Shown here piece after piece: positions 9,225-20,151 of a stretch of DNA of 40,404 nucleotides (positions are counted from its first letter, which is position 1; each line of letters begins with the position of its first letter). Source of the DNA: Pseudomonadota bacterium (lineage in GTDB: Bacteria > Pseudomonadota > Gammaproteobacteria > Halothiobacillales > Halothiobacillaceae); assembly GCA_021795795.1 (NCBI GenBank), contig JAJYPA010000019.1:1-40404 (forward strand). Reading direction: 5' to 3'. The translations under genes and the position numbers were made by a program. The notes beneath the pieces are model-generated. The model made no database searches, had not been told where the DNA came from, and saw only the letters and a list, made by a program, of their open reading frames with translations.

Positions 9225-9602
9225 TGATTGCTCACGGTAAATTTTCCACTGACGGAATTCGCTTCTTAAAGCACAGACAGCAAGAGATACGCCAATTTAA
9301 ACTAAAAAAACAACAATTTGATTAAAATAGGTTTTACACAAGAACAAGGAGATGAAGAATAGGCTCAACGCACCATTTAAGAACTCCAAATAACATGAAA
9401 TGCACTACTTTATGGCAAAAAACAGATCAAAGTTCGTAACCAGAACTAGTCAAGATTCACTTAAAAACAATAAATCACATCGAATCCATTAGAGAGCGGG
9501 AATTTTTTTAAGGAAGCTTCCATGTCACTTAAAAGTGAACAGCAGTCCATATAGGCGCACCAAAATGTGACCATGAAATAGGATTGATCGAAAGTTGCAT
9601 TG
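9225..9602. other. AT-rich spacer upstream of the ATP-grasp operon, no gene seen
   Basis: This stretch has no open frame of convincing length or protein character and is clearly richer in A and T than its surroundings. It should contain the minus-strand promoter for the operon starting at 9224. T-rich stretches between about 9290 and 9350 resemble promoter elements, but no -35/-10 pair with good spacing stands out. A short plus-strand frame near 9352 (13 codons after AAGGAG) has no spacing for translation and was ignored. Confidence 0.6.
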
Positions 9603-9755
9603 GGAACCTCTGATTAAATCAGAGGTTCCGTGCGGCACCGTGATATGCAACCAAAAACGATCACGTAAGTGAATGTTCACGAAAAATAATCAAAAATCTC
9701 ATTTTTTTGATTTTAGACCTCTGAACATTTAATGATGGAACTATTCAAAACTTCC
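9603..9755. repeat. Hairpin-rich mobile repeat, copy A (MITE-like)
   Basis: The 153-bp element begins with a 27-bp palindrome: arms GGAACCTCTGATT and AATCAGAGGTTCC around a single A. It shares with copy B (14927-15076) the start, the following gCGGCAC block and the end (GATGGAAcTATTCA...TCC), at nearly identical length. Start and end are imperfect inverted repeats (GGAACCTCTGATTAA against GGAAGTTTTGAATAG). Near 9689-9715 a second hairpin of AATCAAAAA/TTTTTGATT type occupies the same place as a different-sequence hairpin in copy B. On the minus strand that hairpin is followed by ATTTTT and may end merR transcription. No coding capacity, hence probably moved by an enzyme encoded elsewhere. Confidence 0.75.
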
Positions 9756-9783
9756 TTGTGATCAACGGATAGAGGAACGCCTG

Positions 9784-10305
9784 TTACAAAAAAGGATCGA
9801 TATTCCGTGAAATCTGCTCCAGCGCCTGACGAATCTGCGTGAGCGAAGAAACATCTGAATCAGGGCTCAAAGGGGAAAGATAAGTCAACTCAACGGCATG
9901 TTCATCCATCACCGGGATAGTCTGAACATGTTTCGTCAAATCGAGGGATTCAGCGGCAAGCACCACGACAGGGGCAATATCAGAGCGCAAATCATGCTCC
10001 TGATCCATGGCTGTCTTGCCAGATGGCTGCTTGAAAATCTGGGCGAGCTGCTGGCGAGCGCCAGCAATGGTGAACCCCTGCTCATACAAAAGGCTGCGTA
10101 TCAGTCGAATGAGCTCAATATCATGCCGTTGATAGTAACGCCGGTTGCCACGACGCTTGGTCGGCTTGAGCTGAGTAAACTCCTGTTCCCAATACCTCAA
10201 CACGTGTGACTTGACATCACACAAGCCGCCTACTTCACCAATCGTGAAGTAACGCTTATTGGGAATCGGCGGCAGGCTCGATTCAGGATGCGTCAGAGCC
10301 GTCAT
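9784..10305 (-). CDS. MerR-type transcriptional regulator downstream of ihfA
   Basis: The product of about 173 residues carries a MerR winged-helix DNA-binding domain near its N-terminus: [23 protein letters not shown], then [23 protein letters not shown] and a dimerisation-type helix ([11 protein letters not shown]). The rest lacks metal-binding cysteines, so it is not a classical metal sensor. Genes of this kind routinely follow pheST-ihfA in gammaproteobacteria, usually with no assigned function. ATG at 10305 is used and overlaps the end of ihfA by 23 bases; a TTG nine bases earlier is the longest frame. Co-transcription with ihfA is likely. The effector and targets are unknown. Confidence 0.85.
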   Translation of the reverse strand: MTALTHPESSLPPIPNKRYFTIGEVGGLCDVKSHVLRYWEQEFTQLKPTKRRGNRRYYQRHDIELIRLIRSLLYEQGFTIAGARQQLAQIFKQPSGKTAMDQEHDLRSDIAPVVVLAAESLDLTKHVQTIPVMDEHAVELTYLSPLSPDSDVSSLTQIRQALEQISRNIDPFL

Positions 10306-10585
10306 AGGCCTCAACCATGGCCTTCAGTTTTTGCCCGGCACGGAAGGTCACCACACGACGTGCCGATACGGGAATCATCTCGCCCGTGCGTGGGTTGCGG
10401 CCGGGGCGTTCGTTTTTATCGCGCAACTGGAAATTACCGAAACCGGAAAGTTTGATTTCCTCGCCCGATTCGAGCGTGGCACGGAGTTCTTCGAAAAAAA
10501 TATCAACAAAATCCTTGGCTTCGCGTTTATTCAAGCCAAGTTCGGCGTGGAGTTTTTCGACCAGATCTGCTTTGGTTAAGGCCAT
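10283..10585 (-). CDS. ihfA: Integration host factor alpha subunit
   Basis: IHF is a heterodimeric DNA-bending protein of recombination, replication and transcription. The 100-residue product starts [20 protein letters not shown] and has the beta-arm segment [20 protein letters not shown], including the RNPRTG intercalating turn. ATG at 10585 is chosen because it has AAGGGA at proper distance and the family starts with this residue; the frame is open 15 codons further upstream into the pheT end, without support. It follows pheT by 13 bases, the standard pheST-ihfA order. The partner subunit gene ihfB is also in this window at 25643-25945. Confidence 0.96.
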   Translation of the reverse strand: MALTKADLVEKLHAELGLNKREAKDFVDIFFEELRATLESGEEIKLSGFGNFQLRDKNERPGRNPRTGEMIPVSARRVVTFRAGQKLKAMVEAYDGSDAS

Positions 10586-10598
10586 GAAATGCTGTCCC

Positions 10599-12998
10599 TT
10601 AGGTGCGCAATTGAATATTATGCTGCGCAAGATTTGCGCGTATGTCGCTGATTATACCGACAATTTCATCATCCGTCAGTGTGCGCTCGGATTCCTGGAA
10701 AATTAATTTGACCGCGACACTTTCAAACCCCGGTTCAATACCGGCACCAACGTACCGGTCAAAGACGCCAACCTCGCGCAAACTCGCCGGACCGCCGTTC
10801 CTGATCAGAGATAATAATTCTGCAATCGGCATGGTGGCCGGCTTCAGGAGCGCCAGATCCCGTCTGACTTGCGGGAACCGCGAGCGTGGCTTGTTCATCG
10901 GCAGATGCCGATATTGCAAGGAATGAAGATCGAGTTCCAGGACAAAAACCGATCCATTGACGTCCATTTTTTCTGCTATGTCAGGATGAATGGCGCCCAA
11001 CCAGCCGCAAGGATGGCCATAAATTAGAATTTCTGCACTTTGCCCGGGATGCAATGCCGGGTGCGCAGCGGCCCGGAAGCTGACGTTGTTCGCGTGATCC
11101 GACGAGGGATCAAGACTGAAACCGAGGTGCAGCAGGAGTGCCTCGCAATCGCCCTTGAGGTCGAAGAAGTCTGCCTGAGTGCTTTTTTCGCCCCATTGCT
11201 CCGGCCAACGCCCTCCCACGATCACCGCGGCGAGTTGATCAATTTCCTGCACATCATCAAGCGAACCCTTGAAACTTCTGCCCATTTCAAACAAACGTAC
11301 ACGCGACTGCTGACGATTCTGATTGAAGGCCACGGCCTGCAACAATCCCGGCCACAGGCTTTGACGCATGACGGCCATCTCGCTGGAAATCGGGTTTGCG
11401 AGTGCAATACCAGGCGCGGACGTAAAAAGTTCTGCGATGGCAGGATCAATGAAACTGTACGAAATCGCTTCGAAGTAACCCCGGCTTGCCATGAAATCAG
11501 CAACTTTAGCAATGCTGTTCTCGGTTTCCGGTCGGACACCAATCGTCAGAGGCGAACGCCCCATTGGCGCACGAAATGCGTCAAAACCGAGCAATCGCGC
11601 CAATTCCTCAAGCAGATCTTCAGGAATCACCATATCGAAGCGATGACTTGGCGGAGTGACTGTCAATACGGTATCTGACTGAAATTCAACGATGCAACCC
11701 AAGCGCACGAGAAATTTCCTTGCTTGCTCTGGCAAAATAGCCAAGCCCAAACGACGCTCAGCCCAACTCATATCCAACTGGATAGCAGCAGGAACCTGCG
11801 GTGCCTTGGCTCCCTGAGCCGCACTGGCATTACCCACCTGGCCGCCGCATATCTGATGAATCAGCGTGGCGGCACGCGACAAGGCTCGTGCCGGTAGCAG
11901 CGGATCAACGCCCCGCTCGAACCGGAAAGCGGCATCAGTAGTTAGCCCCAGACGCCGGGCACGGCCAGCAATCGTCTCGGGCGTAAAGTGAGCCGACTCG
12001 AGGACGATGTTTACCGTTCCGGCAGACACGGCCGACTCCAGACCACCGATGATCCCCGCCAGCGCGACCGGACCCGCTTCATCGGCGATCACGAGGCAAT
12101 CGGCATCCATTTCCAGCTTTTGCTGATTGAGCGCATCCATGGTTTCACCCGGACGTGCACGCCGAACGGTCAAGCCACCCTGCAGTTTTTGCTGATCGAA
12201 GGCGTGCAAGGGTTGCCCCAACTCGAGCATGACGTAGTTGCAGACGTCCACGATCGGCTCGATCACCTTGATCCCGGCACGACGCAGACGTTCAGACATC
12301 CACATGGGCGTTTTACGACCGGCAGACACACCACAGATAACTTGGGTCAAATAAACCGGGCAATCATCGGGAACGGCGATTCGAGCAGGCTGAACGGCTT
12401 CCGACGTAACCTGAGCGACAGAGGATTGATCACACGGTGTGATATCCAGATCGAACAATGCCGAACAATCACGTGCAACACCCAAAATCGAAAGCGCATC
12501 ACCCCGGTTGGGGGTTATTCCCAACTCGATGATGGAATCATCCAGATTCAGCCAGTCGCGAATGGATTGTCCCAATGGTGCGTCCGAAGGCAATTCCCAC
12601 AACCCGTCGACAACGCTGGGCATACCCAACTCGCTGGCGCTACACAGCATTCCTTCAGAGGGAACACCACGCAATTTCGCTGATTTGATGACCAGTCCGC
12701 CCGGCAGTTGGGCGCCCAGGGTCGCCAATGGCACACGCATACCCACACGTACATTGGCAGCGCCACAAACGATCTGGTATTCATGGGTACCGTCGGTCAC
12801 GCGGGTGATTTTGAGCTTGTCCGCATCCGGATGCGGCTCAACGGAACGCACCTCGGCAACCACAACACCGCTGAACGATTCTGCCGCCGGCTCGATGGCG
12901 TCGACCTCAAGGCCTGCCATTGTCAAACGATGGGCCAGAGTAGCCGTATCAACCGGCGGATTAATCCATTCGCGCAACCAAGATTCAGAAAATCGCAT
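10599..12998 (-). CDS. pheT: Phenylalanyl-tRNA synthetase beta subunit
   Basis: PheT joins PheS in the alpha2beta2 enzyme that charges tRNA-Phe. The 799-residue length fits the family. Domains in order: tRNA-binding OB domain (about 40-150, [20 protein letters not shown]), the B3/B4 editing domain (about 200-390), B5 (about 400-475), the inactive catalytic-like core, and the C-terminal anticodon-binding ferredoxin fold (about 705-798, [12 protein letters not shown]). The start [12 protein letters not shown] is canonical. It lies 41 bp after pheS and 13 bp before ihfA on the same strand, indicating one operon. Confidence 0.97.
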   Translation of the reverse strand: MRFSESWLREWINPPVDTATLAHRLTMAGLEVDAIEPAAESFSGVVVAEVRSVEPHPDADKLKITRVTDGTHEYQIVCGAANVRVGMRVPLATLGAQLPGGLVIKSAKLRGVPSEGMLCSASELGMPSVVDGLWELPSDAPLGQSIRDWLNLDDSIIELGITPNRGDALSILGVARDCSALFDLDITPCDQSSVAQVTSEAVQPARIAVPDDCPVYLTQVICGVSAGRKTPMWMSERLRRAGIKVIEPIVDVCNYVMLELGQPLHAFDQQKLQGGLTVRRARPGETMDALNQQKLEMDADCLVIADEAGPVALAGIIGGLESAVSAGTVNIVLESAHFTPETIAGRARRLGLTTDAAFRFERGVDPLLPARALSRAATLIHQICGGQVGNASAAQGAKAPQVPAAIQLDMSWAERRLGLAILPEQARKFLVRLGCIVEFQSDTVLTVTPPSHRFDMVIPEDLLEELARLLGFDAFRAPMGRSPLTIGVRPETENSIAKVADFMASRGYFEAISYSFIDPAIAELFTSAPGIALANPISSEMAVMRQSLWPGLLQAVAFNQNRQQSRVRLFEMGRSFKGSLDDVQEIDQLAAVIVGGRWPEQWGEKSTQADFFDLKGDCEALLLHLGFSLDPSSDHANNVSFRAAAHPALHPGQSAEILIYGHPCGWLGAIHPDIAEKMDVNGSVFVLELDLHSLQYRHLPMNKPRSRFPQVRRDLALLKPATMPIAELLSLIRNGGPASLREVGVFDRYVGAGIEPGFESVAVKLIFQESERTLTDDEIVGIISDIRANLAQHNIQLRT

Positions 12999-13039
12999 AA
13001 GAAGCTCGTGTATTTAAGCTGAAAGAAAGACCGGACATA

Positions 13040-14170
<1,131 letters not shown>

Positions 14171-14218
14171 TCATGGATTAATCCGCCGGCACGTCACGCT
14201 ATGATTGACCCACCAACG

Positions 14219-14241
14219 AAAAGGCGCTCTTGCGAGCGCCC
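14219..14241 (-). terminator. Terminator-like hairpin between rplT and pheS
   Basis: On the minus strand GGCGCTC-GCAA-GAGCGCC is followed by TTTT, the form of a modest intrinsic terminator. Just upstream (14255-14276) is another dyad, TACATCA/TGATGTA. In E. coli pheST is controlled by attenuation with a Phe-rich leader peptide; I saw no Phe-rich leader here, so this could be a plain partial terminator. Confidence 0.65.
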
Positions 14242-14287
14242 GATTGTATCCGATTACATCACGTCGATGATGTAGATCAAAGAATGA

Positions 14288-14647
14288 TCAAATACCAAGG
14301 GCTGCCTTCGCTTGTGCTGCGATTGCGGCAAATGCAGGCTTGTCGAATACGGCAAGATCAGCCAGAACCTTGCGGTCGATTTCGATATTCGCCTTGTGAA
14401 TACCATCCATCAAGCGACTGTAAGACAACTCGTTGTTACGAGCCTCGGCATTGATCCGGGTAATCCACAGTGCGCGGAAAACGCGTTTCTTGGCCCGACG
14501 GTCACGGTATGCGTATTGGCCGGCTTTAATAACGGCTTGATGGGCAACCCGGAACGTACGCGAACGGGCACCATAGTAACCTTTCGCTTTATCGAGGACT
14601 TTCTTGTGTTTTGCGCGGGCGTTAACGCCACGTTTTACTCTAGCCAT
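14288..14647 (-). CDS. rplT: 50S ribosomal protein L20
   Basis: The 119-residue basic protein starts [30 protein letters not shown] sequence in full family agreement and ends [20 protein letters not shown]20 is needed early in large-subunit assembly and, in E. coli, represses its own rpmI-rplT operon by binding mRNA between infC and rpmI. It follows rpmI by 13 bases. Its regulatory spacer here is unusually long and contains repeat copy B, so the classical control may be altered. Confidence 0.98.
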   Translation of the reverse strand: MARVKRGVNARAKHKKVLDKAKGYYGARSRTFRVAHQAVIKAGQYAYRDRRAKKRVFRALWITRINAEARNNELSYSRLMDGIHKANIEIDRKVLADLAVFDKPAFAAIAAQAKAALGI

Positions 14648-14660
14648 GGTTCAGTGCTCC

Positions 14661-14855
14661 TTACGCGTACGGCAACATGATGTGAATCGACGGAACATCA
14701 CGTTCGTGAACGTACGAAGGTGATCCCAATTGACGCTTACGCTTGGATGACTTCTTGGTCAGAATATGTCGCATGTGCGACTGCTTACGCTTGATGCCAC
14801 CAGCGGTAATTTTGAACCGCTTGGCTGCACCGCGATTGGATTTGATCTTCGGCAT
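14661..14855 (-). CDS. rpmI: 50S ribosomal protein L35
   Basis: The 64-residue very basic protein [20 protein letters not shown]...[17 protein letters not shown], ending [12 protein letters not shown], is a textbook L35. The open frame continues upstream to 14987, but that part enters repeat copy B and is not protein-like; ATG at 14855 gives the conserved [14 protein letters not shown] start. It sits between infC and rplT in the standard infC-rpmI-rplT order. Translation of rpmI is where L20 feedback acts in E. coli. Confidence 0.98.
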   Translation of the reverse strand: MPKIKSNRGAAKRFKITAGGIKRKQSHMRHILTKKSSKRKRQLGSPSYVHERDVPSIHIMLPYA

Positions 14856-14926
14856 ATCGACTCCAGTTTCACTGTTTATGTTTATGACACCCAATACGTC
14901 GGAGTTAATTAACGCATTGAGGCTAA

Positions 14927-15076
14927 GGAACCTCTGATTAATTCGGAGGTTCCACGCGGCACAGGGAAGTGCCACCATGTTCAACACGCAGGTGATTGAA
15001 CATGAAGCAAAGCAAAAGTCACGCCTTTTGCTTTGTGTGCTCTGAGGTTTCCAGGATGGAATTATTCAGAGCCTCC
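14927..15076. repeat. Hairpin-rich mobile repeat, copy B (MITE-like)
   Basis: This 150-bp element matches copy A (9603-9755) from the opening GGAACCTCTGATT to the closing GGAATTATTCA...CCTCC. It contains a row of dyads: the opening near-palindrome, GGCAC/GTGCC, ATGTTCAA/TTGAACAT, and CAAAGCAAAAG/CTTTTGCTTTG with a 6-nt loop. The last stem has different sequence in copy A but the same position, suggesting selection or mechanism for structure. The ends form imperfect inverted repeats. It lies within the infC-rpmI spacer, inside an otherwise conserved operon. No clear target duplication was seen. Confidence 0.75.
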
Positions 15077-15324
15077 CAAGTCTCCCCAAAACCTCAAGAC
15101 AGTGAAAAACCATCTCGAGTCAATGTACACACAATGCGCACACGGAGGAATTCTTTATCTTGGTCGCCGCCAGCCAAAATTCATTCAAAACAGAGCAAGC
15201 CGGCAACCAAGATCAAAGTGGCGCAAAATGCTACTAGAAAATTGGGGAACAAGCAAGATTAATTGACCGCCAGATCAGGCCCAGCCAGCGTCACGGCGGG
15301 CCTTCAGAGTTAATATCCGGTGTA
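15077..15324. other. Rest of the enlarged infC-rpmI spacer
   Basis: Together with copy B this makes a 469-bp gap between infC and rpmI (measured 14856-15324). I see no gene in it. A perfect dyad GTTAATA/TATTAAC (15309-15329) overlaps the infC stop codon, and a GGCCC/GGGCC pair lies nearby at about 15277-15303. In E. coli this region forms the L20-binding operator; whether these pairs do the same job cannot be judged by eye. Confidence 0.5.
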
Positions 15325-15897
15325 TTAACCTGTTTTCTTCGGAGACAGCACCATGGTGACTTGACGTCCTTCCATCTTGGGTCGCTGCTCGACTGCCGCC
15401 AACTCGATCAGATCCTGTTCGATTCGATCGAGCAGGATGCCAGCCACTTCCTTATGCGCCATTTCGCGTCCACGAAACCGCAGCGTAATCTTGACCTTAT
15501 CGCCCTCTTCCAGAAATCGCAGAATGCTGCGCATCTTGACCTGATAATCATGATCTTCCGTTCCCGGGCGGAACTTGATTTCCTTGACTTCGATCTGCTT
15601 CTGCTTCTTGCGCGCCTCGGCCAGTTTCTTGCTTTGCTGAAATTTGAACTTGCCGTAATCCATGATCTTGCAGACTGGCGGGTTTGCATTGGCAGCCACT
15701 TCGACGAGATCAAGTTCTGCTTCGGCAGCACGATCAAGTGCATCGCGGGTCCGGACGATACCGGCCTGTTCACCATTCTCATCGACTAATCGAACTTCAC
15801 GTGCAGTGATTTCGTTATTGATACGCGGCTCGTCTGGATCACGGTTGGCCGGCGGGGTTTGTCCACGGAGTTGAGCTATCTTCTTATCCTCTTGCAT
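15325..15897 (-). CDS. infC: Translation initiation factor IF-3
   Basis: IF-3 prevents premature subunit joining and rejects non-standard start codons. The product matches the family throughout: [67 protein letters not shown] and C-terminal VLSPKKTG. Coordinates follow the first ATG, giving 190 residues, but that ATG has no ribosome site. Seven codons in, an ATA (15879-15877) is preceded by AGAGGA at seven bases, the layout of the rare ATT/ATA-type infC starts used for autoregulation. The true protein may thus start at IAQLRGQ and be 184 residues. Order thrS-infC-rpmI-rplT is standard. Confidence 0.95.
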   Translation of the reverse strand: MQEDKKIAQLRGQTPPANRDPDEPRINNEITAREVRLVDENGEQAGIVRTRDALDRAAEAELDLVEVAANANPPVCKIMDYGKFKFQQSKKLAEARKKQKQIEVKEIKFRPGTEDHDYQVKMRSILRFLEEGDKVKITLRFRGREMAHKEVAGILLDRIEQDLIELAAVEQRPKMEGRQVTMVLSPKKTG

Positions 15898-16081
15898 TTA
15901 AAACAGATGGGGTGAACTATTTAGCACCGCATCGCATAACCACAGGACACGCCTTGGTTTTCAGGTCGAACATGTTAATACGCATTGCTGCGTAATGAAA
16001 CCTTCAGCAGGTTTGCCGGAGCAAAAATCGCAATAAAACGATCAAAACCGGCCCTTTTAGCAATTCTGATTCATGGAATCA

Positions 16082-17995
16082 TCACACTGTGCCGGGAGCA
16101 CGGGACTCCAATTGCAACTTCTCCAGCAGATTGTTCACCGTCATGACGCCGAGGTCAGCGCCCTCTCTCGTACGAACGGCGATGGATTCGGTCTCCATTT
16201 CCCGGTCACCAGCCACAAGGAGATAAGGCACTCGCTCCAAGGTGTGCTCGCGAATCTTGAAACCGACCTTTTCATTGCGCAGGTCGTCAACCACACGTAT
16301 CCCGGCTACCTTGAGTTTGGCCGTGAGTTGCTGCACATAGCCTGCATGTTTATCAGTAATTCCCATAACCACCACCTGAACTGGCGCTAACCAGAAGGGC
16401 AGCAAACCGGCATGGTGCTCAATCAGAATCCCGATAAAGCGCTCCATCGAGCCGACAATTGCGCGGTGCAGCATCACGGGATGGCGACGCTCACTGTGCT
16501 CATCGACGTAGGTCGCACCGAGGCGCTCGGGCATCATGAAGTCGACCTGAATCGTGCCCAACTGCCAGGTCCGACCGATGGCATCTTTCAGGTGATATTC
16601 GATCTTGGGACCGTAGAATGCACCTTCTCCGGGTAATTCCGTCCACGCCACACCGGCCGCACTCAAGGCGCCGCGCAAGGCTGCTTCCGCCTCATCCCAC
16701 ACCGCATCAGTGCCCAAACGCTTGTCCGGACGCAGGGCGATTTTCACCTGAATGTCGGTAAAGCCGAAGGTCGCATACACAGACAGCGCCTGCTCGTGAA
16801 AAGCCTTAACCTCCGATTCGATCTGGCTTTCCATGCAGAAGATATGCCCATCGTCCTGCGTAAACCCGCGTACGCGCAAAATGCCGTGCAGCGCACCCGA
16901 TGGTTCGTTGCGATGACAGGAGCCGAATTCACCATAACGAATCGGCAGATCGCGATAACTGTGCAAGCCGTGATTGAACACCTGCACATGTCCAGGACAG
17001 TTCATCGGCTTGACGGCAAACGTGCGCTTCTCCGATTCGGTGAAAAACATGTTTTCCTGATAGTTGTCCCAATGGCCCGATTTTTTCCACAACGACACGT
17101 CCAAAATTTGCGGGCAGCGAATTTCGTCGTAGCCGGATGATCGATAGATGCCGCGCATGTGCTGCTCGATCACCTGCCACAAGGCCCAGCCCTTGGGATG
17201 CCAGAACACCAGCCCCGGCGCCTCTTCCTGGAAGTGGAAGAGATTCTGCTGTTTGCCGATGCGGCGATGATCGCGCTTTTCGGCCTCGGCCAGTTGATTC
17301 AAGTAGACCTTCAACTCCTTGTCGCTGGCAAACGCCGTGCCGTAGATTCGGGTGAGCATGGGGTTCTTGGCATCGCCTCGCCAATACGCGCCGGCTACCT
17401 TCATCAGCTTGAACACTTTGAGGCGGTTCGTATTCGGCACATGCGGGCCACGGCAGAAGTCGGTGAAATCACCTTGTGTATATAAGGTCAGCTCTTCCTC
17501 TCCAGGAATGCTTTTGATGATTTCAACCTTGAACTCTTCACCCAGTTGATCGAAAAATTGAACGGCTTCGGATCGATCAACGACACGGCGCTCGAGTTCA
17601 TTACCCTTCGCAGCAAGCTCGTGCATTCGCGTTTCGATGGCCGCCAGATCTTCATCATTGAAGGGGCGTTCAAAATAAAAATCGTAGTAAAACCCGTTAT
17701 CGATCACCGGACCGATGGTGACCTGTGCGCTGGGATATAGCTGCTTGACCGCCTGCGCCATCAAGTGCGCCGTTGAATGGCGGATGACTTCCAGACCTTC
17801 CGGATCCTTTGCTGTCACAATGGCGATGCGCGCATCGTGATCGACCACACGGGACAAATCGACAAGCTTGTCGTCAATCTTGCCGGCAATGGCCGCTTTT
17901 GCTAATCCCGGGCCGATATCGGCCGCAATTTCACCCACGGTAACGGGGTGGTCAAATGTACGTTGTGACGCATCGGGCAGGGTAATCGTCAACAT
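16082..17995 (-). CDS. thrS: Threonyl-tRNA synthetase
   Basis: ThrS charges tRNA-Thr and edits mischarged serine. The 637-residue product has the TGS domain (1-60), the editing domain with [16 protein letters not shown] and the metal-type CRGPHV motif (about 70-220), the class II catalytic core with [19 protein letters not shown] and [10 protein letters not shown], and the C-terminal anticodon-binding domain (about 535-637). ATG at 17995 has AAAGGAG at good spacing. It heads the run thrS-infC-rpmI-rplT-pheS-pheT-ihfA. E. coli ThrS represses its own mRNA through tRNA-like leader structures; the leader here contains a GC-rich dyad but was not modelled. Confidence 0.98.
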   Translation of the reverse strand: MLTITLPDASQRTFDHPVTVGEIAADIGPGLAKAAIAGKIDDKLVDLSRVVDHDARIAIVTAKDPEGLEVIRHSTAHLMAQAVKQLYPSAQVTIGPVIDNGFYYDFYFERPFNDEDLAAIETRMHELAAKGNELERRVVDRSEAVQFFDQLGEEFKVEIIKSIPGEEELTLYTQGDFTDFCRGPHVPNTNRLKVFKLMKVAGAYWRGDAKNPMLTRIYGTAFASDKELKVYLNQLAEAEKRDHRRIGKQQNLFHFQEEAPGLVFWHPKGWALWQVIEQHMRGIYRSSGYDEIRCPQILDVSLWKKSGHWDNYQENMFFTESEKRTFAVKPMNCPGHVQVFNHGLHSYRDLPIRYGEFGSCHRNEPSGALHGILRVRGFTQDDGHIFCMESQIESEVKAFHEQALSVYATFGFTDIQVKIALRPDKRLGTDAVWDEAEAALRGALSAAGVAWTELPGEGAFYGPKIEYHLKDAIGRTWQLGTIQVDFMMPERLGATYVDEHSERRHPVMLHRAIVGSMERFIGILIEHHAGLLPFWLAPVQVVVMGITDKHAGYVQQLTAKLKVAGIRVVDDLRNEKVGFKIREHTLERVPYLLVAGDREMETESIAVRTREGADLGVMTVNNLLEKLQLESRAPGTV

Positions 17996-18062
17996 GACGC
18001 TCTCCTTTGGCAGTGGCGGCTCCTACAACAAACCGCATGTTTCAGGGGCGATACGGGTGGGG

Positions 18063-18078
18063 TGCCGGTCAACCGGCA
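18063..18078. promoter_or_regulatory. GC-rich dyad in the thrS leader
   Basis: Arms TGCCGGT and ACCGGCA around two bases lie 68-83 bases before the thrS start, in the 350-bp divergent space between thrS and the DUF484 gene (17996-18345). In RNA it would form a short stem or, as DNA, a protein site. The same space also has AATGCCC/GGGCATT (about 18241-18286). No convincing promoters were identified in it. Confidence 0.35.
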
Positions 18079-18345
18079 ACGTGTTCCGAATCAGGGAAAT
18101 CGCAAATCGACTAGATTCCGGCGCTCGACCACAAAACAAGCCATCCTGAACCCTTCGATTTACAACAGCCCGGCATCATAAAACAATCAAATAACACGTC
18201 AAAGACAATCTACACTGCATATGTCTAAAGAGCCTGCCTCAATGCCCGAATTAGCGGGGTTAGATTGATTGCGGTGCATGGGCATTCGGGGTATGGTTCT
18301 CAAACGAGCACTCATATCGCACACAACTATTAGATCAGAATCATC

Positions 18346-19068
18346 ATGACCAACGAAGCCACCGCCATCACCCTAAACGCCAGCAGCAATCAATCGCCGG
18401 ATAAGGCGGCGGTGGCAGACTTTATCCAACAGAACCCCGGGTTTCTTGCAGAGCACTGTCAGACGCAATTGCGATCCGTGCTTGAAGATTTGCTTGAATC
18501 CTCTCCCACGTTGCTGACTGAAATCGAACTGCCTTCACCGCCCGATGGTGTCGCCTCGTTGCCACACATTCAATTGCGCATCCAGAGGGAGCAGATTGCC
18601 CGGCTGACACGTCAGATCAATCTGCTGCGCACCACCGCGGAAGACAATGCCCGACTCGATCAGGTTTTGCATGACTTCGCCTCTGATCTTCTCCGTACAG
18701 CGCAGCGCACCCCCGAACAGTTGACCGTCCTGATCCACCGGCACTTCACCGTTGATGCGGTTGAACTGGTGTGTTTTGCCGACATGAAAACACAGAGCAA
18801 GCAGATACTCCGCGGATGGCTGGAGAGCCATACCCCTCTTTGCGGCCGCCTCAACGAAACTCAGCGTCAATTGGTATTCGCCACGCACTTCCCGGAGACC
18901 GGCTCCGCGGCCTTGATTGCGGTAGGCAATAATCCGGCAGAACCCGACTGGATATTGGCGCTTGGTCGCCATGCTCCTGATGGTTTTAACCCCACGCAAG
19001 GGACTCTGTTTTTGAGTCAAATCGGCGAACTGGCAGCGGCCTTCCTTTGCCCCCAAACCTGCGATTGA
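18346..19068 (+). CDS. DUF484 family protein
   Basis: The 240-residue protein belongs to the DUF484 family commonly encoded directly before xerC. Visible features are the N-terminal helical segment with DFIQQNPGFLAEH, a coiled-coil-like stretch IQREQIARLTRQINLLRTTAEDN (about 80-105), and a GAF-like C-terminal half. No catalytic motif is evident and the function is unknown. Its stop overlaps the xerC ATG as TGATG, indicating translational coupling. Confidence 0.9.
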   Translation: MTNEATAITLNASSNQSPDKAAVADFIQQNPGFLAEHCQTQLRSVLEDLLESSPTLLTEIELPSPPDGVASLPHIQLRIQREQIARLTRQINLLRTTAEDNARLDQVLHDFASDLLRTAQRTPEQLTVLIHRHFTVDAVELVCFADMKTQSKQILRGWLESHTPLCGRLNETQRQLVFATHFPETGSAALIAVGNNPAEPDWILALGRHAPDGFNPTQGTLFLSQIGELAAAFLCPQTCD

Positions 19069-20069
19069 TGACAGAAACCGCCCCCCTCACATCCTCAACA
19101 GCCCTTCATGCCGCTTTCGAGCGCGCAAAGATGATGCTGACTGAAAGCGCCACACTCGCCCACAAAACGCAGTCGGCCTATCTCGGTGACTGGCAACAAC
19201 TGCAGTCCTATCTCCACGATCAGGATATCCTTGAACCCAAACAGATTGATGATCGGCGCCTGCGCGGCTATCTCGCCCATTGCAGGGAATCGGGCCTCGA
19301 CAACCGCAGCATCGCGCGCAAATTATCGGCCACACGCTGGTTGCTCAGATGCTGGCAAAAAACCTACATTGTTTGCCCCGCCAGCCCAGATGCACTCAAA
19401 TCCCCCAAAGCGGCCAAGAAATTACCGGATGCGCCCGCCATCGAAACGATGAACCAGCTTCTGGATCAGCCCCTGACGGAAGACGTTCTGCTCATTCGTG
19501 ACCGCTGCATGTTCGAACTGGTCTACAGCAGCGGGCTACGTGTTGCCGAACTGGTACGACTCGATGTTCTCGATATCGACCGTAATGAAGGTATTGCCCG
19601 TGTTACCGGCAAGCGTGAAAAAACCCGGCTGGTGCCCGTGGGCGGCAAAGCGCTCGACCGTGTGATTCAATGGCTTCCCATTAGAAAAACACTGTTAAAA
19701 GACGCGACAGAACCCGCCCTGTTCGTCAATCGTCGCGGCAAACGCCTGACGACCCGCTCGGTACAGATGCGCCTTAATCGCCTGGCCCAACAAACCCATT
19801 TGGGCCAGGCCTTGCACCCACACCAGTTACGCCATGCCTTCGCCACACACGTACTGGAATCATCGGGTGATTTGCGGGCCGTGCAGGAAATGCTCGGGCA
19901 CGAAAGCTTGTCCACGACACAAATCTACACCCATCTGGATTTTCAACGACTTGCCCAGGTTTATGAGGCCGCCCACCCTCGGGCCCAGAGAATAGACCAG
20001 ATAAAAACTCAGGGGGAAAGCATGATCAATTTGGAAAAAAATGAACAGAAAATCGAAATTTCCGATTGA
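19068..20069 (+). CDS. xerC: Tyrosine recombinase XerC
   Basis: XerC, with XerD, resolves chromosome dimers at dif. The 333-residue product has an N-terminal SAM-like core-binding domain (about 15-100) and the catalytic domain with Arg158 in SSGLRVAEL, Lys182, His252 and Arg255 in HPHQLRHAFATH, His278 in LGHES and nucleophile Tyr287 in TTQIYTHLD. ATG at 19068, overlapping the DUF484 stop, is preferred to a TTG at 19047 inside the preceding gene. A ~30-residue polar tail follows the usual end (HPRAQR), making it somewhat longer than typical ~300-residue XerC. The chromosome-type context (DUF484-xerC-hslVU) argues against an integron or phage integrase. Confidence 0.94.
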   Translation: MTETAPLTSSTALHAAFERAKMMLTESATLAHKTQSAYLGDWQQLQSYLHDQDILEPKQIDDRRLRGYLAHCRESGLDNRSIARKLSATRWLLRCWQKTYIVCPASPDALKSPKAAKKLPDAPAIETMNQLLDQPLTEDVLLIRDRCMFELVYSSGLRVAELVRLDVLDIDRNEGIARVTGKREKTRLVPVGGKALDRVIQWLPIRKTLLKDATEPALFVNRRGKRLTTRSVQMRLNRLAQQTHLGQALHPHQLRHAFATHVLESSGDLRAVQEMLGHESLSTTQIYTHLDFQRLAQVYEAAHPRAQRIDQIKTQGESMINLEKNEQKIEISD

Positions 20070-20081
20070 TATTTGCCATTC

Positions 20082-20110
20082 TTGACCCAAATTAAACGAA
20101 ACACTGATTC
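20082..20110 (+). promoter_or_regulatory. hslV: Possible promoter before hslV
   Basis: TTGACC and TGATTC are 17 bases apart in the 82-bp xerC-hslV gap. The -10 match is weak. In E. coli hslVU is under the heat-shock sigma factor; the CTTGAC here is also compatible with a sigma-32 -35 element but no CCCCAT-like -10 was seen. Low confidence. Confidence 0.28.
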
Positions 20111-20151
20111 ACTCAGGCAATGCTCCACTTACGAACTCAAGGTTCAAACCC

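Noticed and set aside
9603..9755. TTG direct repeats flanking repeat copy A as a target-site duplication
   Set aside because: Three bases only, dependent on where the end is placed, and copy B shows no matching duplication.
14996..15266. Plus-strand frames of 77-88 codons in the infC-rpmI spacer
   Set aside because: They start within repeat copy B, overlap each other in different frames, and show no ribosome site or protein-like composition.
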